6,379 nt of DNA. It comes from an uncultured Oscillospiraceae bacterium. GTDB taxonomy: Bacteria; Bacillota; Clostridia; Oscillospirales; Oscillospiraceae. The notes beneath the pieces are model-generated. The model ran no database searches and was not told where the DNA came from. It worked only from the letters and a program-made list of their open reading frames with translations. A program made the translations under genes and the position numbers. Positions 1-5,347 of the stretch are shown in pieces. The stretch spans positions 1-6,379 of the forward strand of contig CAKTPC010000116.1 in NCBI GenBank assembly GCA_934590505.1. Direction: 5' to 3'. How positions within the stretch are numbered: position 1 is the first letter of the stretch; each line of letters starts with the position of its first letter.

Positions 1-191
1 ATGGTCTGCCCGTAGGAGAACATGGCGTACATCGTCTCATAAATATCCCGGTTGAGCTTCACATAGAACTCATCCGGCTTCAGCTTTTCCAGCACCTCCG
101 GGATGCACCGGGGGTCTATGAGCATCGAGCCTATGACCGCCTGCTCCGCCGGGGCGGAGTACGGTGTTTTTTTGCCCAGCAGTTCGTCCAT
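1..191 (-). CDS. dnaB: Replicative DNA helicase DnaB, N-terminal fragment (3' end outside the window)
   Basis: The 63 complete codons read MDELLGKKTPYSAPAEQAVI and onward, then GSMLIDP, LKPDEFY and YETMYAMFSYGQT. This is the usual opening of bacterial DnaB: a short lead, then AEQAVIGSMLID and a helical N-terminal domain that makes hexamer and primase contacts. DnaB is the ring helicase that unwinds DNA at the replication fork; the RecA-like motor domain would lie beyond position 1. The start ATG at 191-189 has a GAGG motif at 204-201, nine bases upstream. It begins 37 bases after the rplI stop with no terminator hairpin between, so it is likely co-transcribed with gdpP and rplI, an arrangement common in Firmicutes. 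It is partial only because the window ends. Confidence 0.9.
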   Translation of the reverse strand, partial: MDELLGKKTPYSAPAEQAVIGSMLIDPRCIPEVLEKLKPDEFYVKLNRDIYETMYAMFSYGQT

Positions 192-228
192 TACCTGATT
201 CCTCAGTCCGGCCTTGCAGCCTGATCTA

Positions 229-675
229 TTATCCCTCTACGACCAGAACGTTTATAGTTCCGCTGACCTCGTAGCCGAGCTTCGCCTTGACGCTGAAGCT
301 GCCGAAGGTCTTTATCGGCTCGGCCTGGACGATCTTGTTCTTCTCGATGTCGATATCGAACTGCGCCTTGAGTGCATCGCTTATTTCCTGAGAAGTGACA
401 GCGCCGAAGAGCTTACCGGCATTGCCGGCCTTGGCCTTGATGATGACCTGCACGCCGCCGAGCTTCTTTGCATTCTCCTCTGCCTGCGCCTTCTCCTTGG
501 CGATCTGCGCGGCCTTGGCCTTCTCCTTGAGCTTGAGCGCGTTTATGTTGTCAGCGGTCGCCTCGGAGGCAAGCTTGCGCGGGAGCAGGTAGTTTCTTGC
601 GTAGCCGTCGGAGACTTCCTTCAGCTCGCCCTTCTTGCCCTGACCCTTGACGTCCTCATGAAAAATAACCTTCAT
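229..675 (-). CDS. rplI: 50S ribosomal protein L9
   Basis: This is a full-length L9 (148 aa, the usual size), a two-domain protein of the large ribosomal subunit that binds 23S rRNA and helps keep the reading frame. The N-terminal domain (about 1-50) carries the family signature GQGKKGELKEVSDGYARNYL at 11-30, followed by LPRKLA. A long Lys/Ala/Glu-rich connecting helix spans about 43-75. The C-terminal domain (about 78-148) has GKLFGAVT at 87-94 and PIKTFG at 120-125. The ATG at 675 is preceded by AAAGGGG at 692-686, ten bases away. This ribosome-binding site touches the gdpP stop codon (694-692), so translation of the two genes may be coupled. It lies 16 bases after gdpP and 37 before dnaB, in one operon. 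Confidence 0.97.
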   Translation of the reverse strand: MKVIFHEDVKGQGKKGELKEVSDGYARNYLLPRKLASEATADNINALKLKEKAKAAQIAKEKAQAEENAKKLGGVQVIIKAKAGNAGKLFGAVTSQEISDALKAQFDIDIEKNKIVQAEPIKTFGSFSVKAKLGYEVSGTINVLVVEG

Positions 676-691
676 TTTCTATTATCCCCTT

Positions 692-2680
692 TCAGGCAAA
701 ATAATCATCTATGGCGGCATATATTTTGTCTACCGCCTCTTTGAGAGTTTCTCCCTGCTGGAACTGCACCGCCGCGGCGCTTCTGTTGCCGCCGCCGCCG
801 AGCTTTTCCATGATGAGCTGTACATTGAGTTCGCCTATCGAGCGCGCGGAGGCGAACACTCCGCCCTTGCCGTCGGGTGCGACGACGATAGACGCATCCA
901 CACCTGAGACGTTCAGCAGCTCGTCCGCCGCCTGTGCGGCGACTACGCGCTCCTGCGGCTCGTCGGGTGCGGCGACGGCGACCTTGCGGTAGAGCTTCGC
1001 GCTCTGGAGTATCTTGTACTTTGCGACGGTGTCCTCCATGTCCGACTGGAACAGACGCTTGACCGCCGCCGTGTCCGCGCCGTGACGGCGCAGCACCGCC
1101 GCTGCATCAAATGTACGCTCGCCGGTGCGGATAGTGAAGCTCTTGGTATCGAGCACGATGCCGGACATCAGCGCCTCGGCCTCGCAGCGGAGCATGTCCG
1201 TCGCCTCGGGAAGCTCCTGAAGTATCTCGGTCATAAGCTCACACGCGGATGACGCGTAGGGCTCGATAAAGCCGAGTGCGGCGTCGTGTATATATGTCGC
1301 GGCGACACGGTGGTGGTCTATGACAGCGACGCGCTTGCACAGGTTCAGCAGGTCCGGGCACTCCACCTGCTCCGGGCGGTTCGTGTCCACAACGGCGAGG
1401 AGCGTGTGCGCGTCGACCTTGGAGGGCGCTTCCTGCGGAGTAAGGAATATGTCCTTATACTCCGGCTCGCGGCGCACCATATCGATAAGCGGGGTCGCGG
1501 CACAGTGCTTAGTATCGGCGACTATCGACGCGTGCACGCCGAGCTGCCGCGCAAGACAGCATACGCCGACTGCCGCGCCGATGCTGTCCAGATCGCCGAA
1601 GCGGTGACCCATAACGAGCACCTTGGACGAGTCCTTTATAAGCTCGGAGAAGGCATTGGCCATAACGCGGGACTTGACCTTTGTGCGCTTTTCTATCTCG
1701 AAGCCGCGCCCGCCATAGAACTCAAAGCTCATCTTGTTCTTGATAACGGTCTGGTCGCCGCCGCGGGAGAGCGCGAGCTCACCTGCCATGTCCGCAAACT
1801 GGAGCGCCTCGCCGAAGGTATCCGCATCCGCACCGAGTCCGATGCTTATGGACGCGGCGATGCCGCTTGGACTTTCGACCTCGTGCATCTCCTCGGTGAT
1901 CTTGAACTTGCCGGCCTTGAGCCACTCAAGGTCGCGCCGCTCCATCAGGACAATGTACCTGTCGCGGTCATAGCGGCGCAGGATACCGTCAAAGGATGAG
2001 CACCACTGGCCGAGCTTGTCCTCTACCGCATCGCGTATATCGTTCTTTATACGCTCCGGCTGGTTCTTGGTGAGCTCTTCAAGATTATCGATGATGATGA
2101 CGCCCGCGATTGGGCGGCTGTTCTCATATTCGATGCGGATGTTGTCATAGTCCGTGACATCCACCCAGTAGGTTATGCCCATGAACGGGCTTTTTTCCTT
2201 GTCCTTATCGGAGCGGATGATGTTGCCGTGCAGCTGGTACTTCCGGTTTCCTACCTCAAGCAAAGTCGGGTACCGGGTCTTGCCTTCGAGCAGCCACTTG
2301 CCCGAGAACTGCGGCACAAGCTCCGTCAGGTTCGCGTCGAGCCGCGTGCCGGTCTCGCCGCACATTTTGAAGAACATTTCATTGCCCCAGATAATACGCG
2401 AATCGTCCAGCCCGAACACCGCGATCGGCAGGGGGAAATTCGTCAGCGTACTGCTCTTGGCGTTCTCCGTCTCGTAGGTCACGGATTCGATATACGCCTT
2501 GAGCTGCTTCTCTCTTCTGCGCTTTGACAGGAAGAAGAAGATCATGAGCAGCAGAATGGCTCCGCCCTCTATAGCCGCAAGCGGGTACATGCCGTACAGC
2601 AGTGTTGCGGCGGCAAATGCGATAAGCAGGATCAGCGGCAGCTTGCCTGGTTCGGCAAGGCGCCTGAGATTCTTGTTCAA
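692..2680 (-). CDS. gdpP: GdpP-type cyclic-di-AMP phosphodiesterase (membrane, PAS, degenerate GGDEF, DHH-DHHA1)
   Basis: Members of this family hydrolyse c-di-AMP to pApA and so affect cell-wall, potassium and beta-lactam responses. Numbering is from the TTG at 2680 (662 aa). Two membrane segments lie at about 14-33 and 34-52, then a PAS-like domain (about 80-185) and a GGDEF-like domain (about 190-320) whose signature is replaced by RYDRDRYIV at 236-244, as is normal in GdpP. The DHH domain (about 352-515) has GHRFGDLDSIG at 358-368 (H359, D363, D365), VVDTN with D432, DHH at 455-457 and D511. The DHHA1 domain (about 575-656) ends with GGGGNRSAA, where Asn632 replaces the usual His. The catalytic metal ligands are all present. 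A longer reading from TTG 2728 is open, but it has a poor ribosome-binding site; the start at 2680 has AGGAGGT seven bases upstream and gives the short N-terminus usual for GdpP. Confidence 0.94.
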   Translation of the reverse strand: MNKNLRRLAEPGKLPLILLIAFAAATLLYGMYPLAAIEGGAILLLMIFFFLSKRRREKQLKAYIESVTYETENAKSSTLTNFPLPIAVFGLDDSRIIWGNEMFFKMCGETGTRLDANLTELVPQFSGKWLLEGKTRYPTLLEVGNRKYQLHGNIIRSDKDKEKSPFMGITYWVDVTDYDNIRIEYENSRPIAGVIIIDNLEELTKNQPERIKNDIRDAVEDKLGQWCSSFDGILRRYDRDRYIVLMERRDLEWLKAGKFKITEEMHEVESPSGIAASISIGLGADADTFGEALQFADMAGELALSRGGDQTVIKNKMSFEFYGGRGFEIEKRTKVKSRVMANAFSELIKDSSKVLVMGHRFGDLDSIGAAVGVCCLARQLGVHASIVADTKHCAATPLIDMVRREPEYKDIFLTPQEAPSKVDAHTLLAVVDTNRPEQVECPDLLNLCKRVAVIDHHRVAATYIHDAALGFIEPYASSACELMTEILQELPEATDMLRCEAEALMSGIVLDTKSFTIRTGERTFDAAAVLRRHGADTAAVKRLFQSDMEDTVAKYKILQSAKLYRKVAVAAPDEPQERVVAAQAADELLNVSGVDASIVVAPDGKGGVFASARSIGELNVQLIMEKLGGGGNRSAAAVQFQQGETLKEAVDKIYAAIDDYFA

Positions 2681-2687
2681 GCCGCGC

Positions 2688-2694
2688 ACCTCCT
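2688..2694 (-). promoter_or_regulatory. Ribosome-binding site of gdpP, decides the start
   Basis: On the minus strand this reads AGGAGGT, a full match to the 16S rRNA tail, seven bases before TTG 2680-2678. The upstream alternative TTG (2728-2726) has only GGGA three bases away, too close for good initiation, and it sits in the loop of a small hairpin. The site therefore favours the shorter protein. Confidence 0.8.
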
Positions 2695-2720
2695 CTTTAA
2701 GATGTCTCTTTTTATCCTCT

Positions 2721-2735
2721 TGGGACAATTTCCCA
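2721..2735 (-). other. Small hairpin in the gdpP mRNA leader
   Basis: The minus strand reads TGGGA-AATTG-TCCCA, a 5-bp stem with a 5-base loop, about 20 bases downstream of the predicted transcription start. It precedes the AGGAGGT site by 26 bases. It may only reflect chance, but it hides the alternative TTG start at 2728. Confidence 0.3.
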
Positions 2736-2759
2736 TAGTAGTCTACGATACGATATTTT

Positions 2760-2788
2760 ATTATATCAAATCCGTCCCCCGTTTACAA
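2760..2788 (-). promoter_or_regulatory. Sigma-A-type promoter of the gdpP-rplI-dnaB operon
   Basis: On the minus strand, TTGTAA (2788-2783) is followed by a 17-base spacer and a perfect TATAAT (2765-2760). TG sits one base before the -10 box (2768-2767), making it an extended -10. Transcription should start near 2753, giving a leader of about 70 bases to TTG 2680. This is the best promoter match in the window and points to vegetative expression. Confidence 0.8.
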
Positions 2789-2796
2789 CAAATAAT

Positions 2797-3879
2797 TTGC
2801 GTCCGTTCACAGATAATAAGCGTAAAGCAAGTGCAAGTGAAGGGGGCGTCATTATAAAAGCAGTTATCATGGCCGGGGGCATGGGCACACGGCTCAGAAG
2901 CATCACCGGCGACACGCCGAAGCCGATGGTCCCGCTGCTCGGCAGACCGATGATGGAGCACATAATCATCCTCCTGCGCGAGCAGGGCTTTACGGATATC
3001 TGCGCGGCGGTGAGGTACCGCGCTGGCGATATTATGGGCTATTTCGGCGACGGCAGCCGCTTCGGCGTAAGGCTCCAGTACCGCGTGGAGGAGCACGCGC
3101 TCGGCACCGCCGGCGGCGTGAAGAACTGCCGGGACTTTTACGGCAACGAGGATTTCCTTGTAATAAGCGGAGACGCCGCCTGTGACTTTGAGCTGCGCAC
3201 GCTCATGGACGCGCACCGCAGCCGCGGCGCCGACGCGACTATTGCGCTCTTTCGCAGCGGTGAGCCGCTGCGCTACGGGCTCGCCGTCACGGACTCTGAT
3301 GGGCACGTGCGCTCGTTCATCGAGAAGCCTGACTGGAGCCGCGTCGTCACCGACCTTGTGAACACCGGGATATACGTGCTCTCCCCTCACGCGATGGCGC
3401 TCGTGCCCGACGGCACGGAATACGACTTCGGCAAGCAGCTTTTCCCGCGGCTCCTTGAGGGCAGCAGAACAGTCCTCGGCGTGCCGATGGGCGGCTATTG
3501 GTGCGATGTCGGCACGCCCCTGTCCTATTACCGCTGCTGTGTTGACGCGCTTGAGGGGCGGCTGCGTCTCGACCTGCCGGAGCAGTTTCGTCCGGGCAGC
3601 GCGCCCAAAGCGGAGGACGGGCCCGAGGACGCGGACTTTACAGAGGAGTGCCCCTGTGAAAGCCGCGCGGGACTCATGGGCGCACTCTCCGAGCTGATGC
3701 TCGATATGGGCGCGGACTACTCCGACGGTCTGCGCTTGCGCACGGAGCGCTATTCACTGCACATCCGCCCCTGTTCCGACCGCTCCGCCGTCAGGATAGG
3801 CGTGCGCGCGGACGACGCGGAGTTTGCAAAGGAGCTGGCGCTCTCGGCAAAGGCTCTTGCCCAAGCATTGAAATTATAG
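2797..3879 (+). CDS. Sugar-phosphate nucleotidyltransferase (GDP-mannose pyrophosphorylase-like) with a C-terminal phosphomannomutase-domain remnant
   Basis: Such enzymes join a sugar 1-phosphate to an NTP, giving an NDP-sugar and pyrophosphate. Numbering is from TTG 2797 (360 aa). The catalytic domain (about 20-255) has GGMGTRL at 27-33, PKPM at 41-44, GTAGGVKN, SGDA with the metal-binding Asp126, FIEKP at 174-178, VNTGIYVL and YWCDVG with Asp237. The wording matches the nucleotidyltransferase half of clostridial and cyanobacterial mannose-1-phosphate guanylyltransferase/phosphomannomutase fusions, but substrate and nucleotide cannot be proven. Residues about 283-360 (CPCESRAGLM, YSDGLRL, HIRPCSDRSAVRI, DDAEFAKEL) resemble only the last phosphomannomutase domain; the left-handed beta-helix and the mutase catalytic domains are missing. 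TTG 2797 is the outermost standard start, but it has no ribosome-binding site. Translation more likely begins at ATT 2851 or ATA 2854, giving the classic (I)KAVIMAGG N-terminus. ATG 2869 would cut into the nucleotide-binding strand. The gene is divergent from gdpP and seems to stand alone. Confidence 0.85.
   Translation: MRPFTDNKRKASASEGGVIIKAVIMAGGMGTRLRSITGDTPKPMVPLLGRPMMEHIIILLREQGFTDICAAVRYRAGDIMGYFGDGSRFGVRLQYRVEEHALGTAGGVKNCRDFYGNEDFLVISGDAACDFELRTLMDAHRSRGADATIALFRSGEPLRYGLAVTDSDGHVRSFIEKPDWSRVVTDLVNTGIYVLSPHAMALVPDGTEYDFGKQLFPRLLEGSRTVLGVPMGGYWCDVGTPLSYYRCCVDALEGRLRLDLPEQFRPGSAPKAEDGPEDADFTEECPCESRAGLMGALSELMLDMGADYSDGLRLRTERYSLHIRPCSDRSAVRIGVRADDAEFAKELALSAKALAQALKL
2812..2817 (+). 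promoter_or_regulatory. Candidate -10 box for the nucleotidyltransferase gene
   Basis: GATAAT differs from TATAAT at one base, but I see no convincing -35 at the right distance; TTTACA at 2782-2787 is 24 bases away. If used, transcription would start near 2824, downstream of TTG 2797, which would force the start to 2851 or 2854. Confidence 0.25.
2839..2846 (+). promoter_or_regulatory. Ribosome-binding site of the nucleotidyltransferase gene
   Basis: GAAGGGGG is the only purine-rich, anti-16S-like stretch before the conserved KAVIMAGG segment. It lies four bases before ATT 2851 and seven before ATA 2854, and no ATG, GTG or TTG in the right frame follows it at a usable distance. The placement suggests a rare initiation codon. 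Confidence 0.5.
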
Positions 3880-3891
3880 AAACTGCAAAAG

Positions 3892-3917
3892 TAGGCGCGC
3901 CGCACGCGGCACGCCTA
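3892..3917. terminator. Bidirectional terminator hairpin between convergent genes
   Basis: A near-perfect 26-base palindrome: TAGGCG pairs with CGCCTA, then one mismatch, then GCCG with CGGC around a four-base loop. On the minus strand it is followed by CTTTTG, a short U-tract suited to ending the kinase-like transcript arriving from the right. On the plus strand it begins 12 bases after the nucleotidyltransferase stop, but the following TTATAATC is a weak U-tract, so it is the better terminator for the minus strand. Confidence 0.6.
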
Positions 3918-3925
3918 TTATAATC

Positions 3926-4021
3926 GTCACAACGGGACACCATATCCGCCGCCTTTAGGCGGCGATTTCATCCTTGCCCTCGGCAAGGATCTCTTTGTGA
4001 CTAAGGCTCCGCCGAAGTCAC
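3926..4021. repeat. Multi-hairpin palindromic element (candidate dispersed repeat)
   Basis: Three inverted repeats stand almost end to end. CGCCGCC-TTTA-GGCGGCG (3947-3964) and ATCCTTGCC-CTC-GGCAAGGAT (3970-3990) are perfect stems separated by ATTTC. GTGACT (3997-4002) pairs with AGTCAC (4016-4021), with an inner GGC/GCC. In addition, GTCACAA (3926-3932) is complementary to TTGTGAC (3995-4001), which could enclose the first two hairpins. The last arm contains the TGA stop of the kinase-like gene (4020-4018). Only one copy lies in this window, so the dispersed nature is inferred; I recall similar ATTTCAT-spaced hairpins in gut Clostridia. It could instead act as a 3' mRNA structure. Confidence 0.55.
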
Positions 4022-5079
4022 TCCGTGTATTTTTCGCTGAAGCAGCGATCCGGCAGGCAGCCGGCAAGGCCGGTCAGCAGCAGGCGCATGCCCCGTTCCG
4101 GTTCCTCCTGCGCGGCACAGAGCTGCTGCGAGGGCATGGGCTCTCTGCTGAAGGACGCTCTCACAGTCGTGCCGCTGCCCTCCCGGCTCTCCAGCAGAAG
4201 CGTGCCGCCGTGGAGGTTCGCTATCGCGAGCGCCGCGGTGAGGCCAAGTCCCGCCCCGCGATCTATGTCCGCGATCCCAAAGCCGTGCCTATAGCGGTCA
4301 AACGCGAAGTGCAGCTTATCCGGTGCGATGCCGCAGCCGTCGTCATTGACGGAGATCACGACCCTTTCGCGGTTCTCTATAAGACGCAGGCTGATCCTAG
4401 TACAGCCCGCGGCGTGTGTCAGGCTGTTTGAAATGAGGTTCAGAACGAGATTCTCCGCAAGCGTCGGGTAAATGCTCACGGTCAGCTCCTCGGGTCCTGA
4501 GTATACAACGCGCGGCCCGTCGCTTATGAGGTTCACGGTGTCGGCAAGCCGGATCAGCAGTGCCGCAAGGTCTGTCGGCCTCGGGACAAAGAACAGGCTT
4601 CCGTCGTCTATCGAGCGTATCAGCGTGACATTTGAGAGCATCCGGTTTATCCTGTAGTAGTCATGCGTCACGGAGGCGATCCCTGCAAGAAGTTCCGTGT
4701 CGTTGGTCTCCTCTGCGCGGGTGCGGAGCATCTCGGTCGTGACGCCCAGCCCCATCAGGCAGCTGCGCAGGGAGTAGATCAGCGCATCGTTTATAAGCGC
4801 GGCTGACTCCTCGTACTTTGTGAGGAACACTGCGCGCACACCATCCATCGATGTCACGCGGACGATGTAGCGCACACCGCCTATCGGCAGATCACCGATA
4901 AAGGACGCGGCCTGCGCCTCGGCTATCTCTGCGCCAAACACATTCTTTACGGAACTGCCGACGCAGTTCTCTCCGAGTATTGCTTTCGCGGCGGAATTTG
5001 CGAACTGTATCCTCCCGCTGCGCACGAGCACGGCGGCTTCACTGGATAACGCGAGAACATCGGCTGAGATCATAAGCAT
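4018..5079 (-). CDS. PAS-like/HATPase sensor kinase-like protein lacking the usual phosphoacceptor histidine
   Basis: This 353-residue protein has no signal peptide or membrane segment, so it is probably cytoplasmic. A PAS-like sensor region (about 8-88, with RSGRIQFANSAAKAILG) is followed by two helices resembling a DHp dimerisation domain. Where histidine kinases have H-E-L-R-T-P-L, this one reads YSLRSCL, with Tyr102 in the histidine position. The C-terminal ATPase domain (about 168-312) is complete: N-box ENLVLNLISNSLTHA with E209 and N218, G1 box DDGCGI (246-251), FDRYRHG, and G2 box GAGLGL (275-280). A tail of about 35 residues follows. ATG 5079 has AGGAGG at 5094-5089 and a promoter just upstream; an open extension to 5184 lies upstream of that promoter and is rejected. 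No response regulator is adjacent. It is a kinase-like ATPase, with partner and signal unknown; the stop codon lies inside the neighbouring palindromic element. Confidence 0.8.
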   Translation of the reverse strand: MLMISADVLALSSEAAVLVRSGRIQFANSAAKAILGENCVGSSVKNVFGAEIAEAQAASFIGDLPIGGVRYIVRVTSMDGVRAVFLTKYEESAALINDALIYSLRSCLMGLGVTTEMLRTRAEETNDTELLAGIASVTHDYYRINRMLSNVTLIRSIDDGSLFFVPRPTDLAALLIRLADTVNLISDGPRVVYSGPEELTVSIYPTLAENLVLNLISNSLTHAAGCTRISLRLIENRERVVISVNDDGCGIAPDKLHFAFDRYRHGFGIADIDRGAGLGLTAALAIANLHGGTLLLESREGSGTTVRASFSREPMPSQQLCAAQEEPERGMRLLLTGLAGCLPDRCFSEKYTE

Positions 5080-5088
5080 GTCAATATT

Positions 5089-5094
5089 CCTCCT
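5089..5094 (-). promoter_or_regulatory. Ribosome-binding site of the kinase-like gene, decides the start
   Basis: AGGAGG on the minus strand, nine bases before ATG 5079. A second in-frame ATG at 5073 is 15 bases away and less likely. Confidence 0.8.
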
Positions 5095-5111
5095 GCGGCT
5101 TTTATACGGAT

Positions 5112-5140
5112 ATTTTATCAAAGCTGGACAAAATAAACAA
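5112..5140 (-). promoter_or_regulatory. Sigma-A-type promoter of the kinase-like gene
   Basis: On the minus strand, TTGTTT (5140-5135), a 17-base spacer and TAAAAT (5117-5112) with TG one base before it (5120-5119), an extended -10. The predicted start near 5105 gives a leader of about 25 bases to ATG 5079. The promoter lies inside the open extension up to 5184, which excludes that longer reading. Confidence 0.7.
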
Positions 5141-5170
5141 GAGCGAGCAGAAAAAGAGCGGATAAAATAT

Positions 5171-5199
5171 CGAAATTTCGGCACATTTTATTTCGGAAA
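5171..5199. promoter_or_regulatory. Pair of short palindromes between divergent promoters, possible operator
   Basis: CGAAATTTCG (5171-5180) is a perfect 10-base palindrome, and TTTCGGAAA (5191-5199) is palindromic around its centre. Both share TTTCG, 14 bases apart. They lie about 30 bases upstream of the kinase-gene -35 and 15 upstream of the gap -35, where a shared regulator could act. In AT-rich DNA such motifs can arise by chance, and no known operator is recognised. Confidence 0.3.
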
Positions 5200-5213
5200 C
5201 TGGGCTTTTCATA

Positions 5214-5243
5214 TTGATTTTTACGAATATTATATGTTATTAT
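5214..5243 (+). promoter_or_regulatory. Likely promoter of gap
   Basis: TTGATT (5214-5219), an 18-base spacer and TATTAT (5238-5243) with TG one base before it (5235-5236), again an extended -10. Transcription would begin near 5250, giving a leader of roughly 100 bases containing the stem-loop at 5261-5307. The region around it is very AT-rich, which suits a strong promoter. Confidence 0.55.
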
Positions 5244-5260
5244 TTGAACGTAAACAAAAG

Positions 5261-5307
5261 CATATATTTCCTGCCCGGCGTTTTCCGCCGCGCAGGGTGC
5301 ATATATG
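5261..5307 (+). other. Long stem-loop in the gap mRNA leader
   Basis: CATATAT (5261-5267) pairs with ATATATG (5301-5307), CCTGC (5270-5274) with GCAGG (5292-5296) and CGGCG (5276-5280) with CGCCG (5286-5290), around a TTTTC loop. The interruptions are a TT/GTGC internal loop and a single C-C mismatch, for 17 base pairs in all. It starts about 10 bases after the predicted transcript start and ends 27 bases before the ribosome-binding site. No U-tract follows directly, so it is not a plain terminator; mRNA protection or regulation is plausible. No known riboswitch class is recognised. Confidence 0.55.
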
Positions 5308-5334
5308 AGATCAATTTTGTATTTTCTTAAAAAT

Positions 5335-5339
5335 GGAGG
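5335..5339 (+). promoter_or_regulatory. Ribosome-binding site of gap, decides the start
   Basis: GGAGG ends eight bases before ATG 5348. An in-frame ATG at 5333 overlaps this site and would add MEDIT to a protein whose family normally begins near (M)IKVGINGFGRIG, so 5348 is chosen. Confidence 0.85.
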
Positions 5340-5347
5340 ATATTACA

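Noticed and set aside
214..744. Plus-strand reading frame of 176 codons opposite rplI
   Set aside because: rplI is unmistakable on the other strand; the Leu-rich translation is its shadow.
1286..1999. Plus-strand reading frame of 237 codons inside gdpP
   Set aside because: It lies wholly within well-conserved gdpP DHH and GGDEF-like coding sequence and has no start signal or recognisable protein.
2761..3390. Minus-strand reading frame of 209 codons opposite the nucleotidyltransferase
   Set aside because: It covers the conserved catalytic domain in antisense and overlaps the gdpP promoter region; shadow of a GC-rich gene.
3970..3990. Hairpin as the main terminator of either convergent gene
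   Set aside because: On the plus strand it is followed by CTCTTTG and on the minus strand by GAAATCG, neither a good U-tract; the palindrome at 3892-3917 is better placed.
3926..4021. CRISPR array or transposon end
   Set aside because: The hairpins differ from one another, there are no regularly spaced identical repeats, and no transposase or target-site duplication is seen.
5080..5184. N-terminal extension of the kinase-like protein to ATG 5184
   Set aside because: It spans the predicted promoter and the AGGAGG site, is AT-rich non-coding-like sequence, and the ATG at 5079 is correctly spaced.
5261..5307. Stem-loop read as a terminator or a known riboswitch
   Set aside because: No U-tract directly follows, it lies in the leader of an expressed gene, and no conserved riboswitch core is visible.
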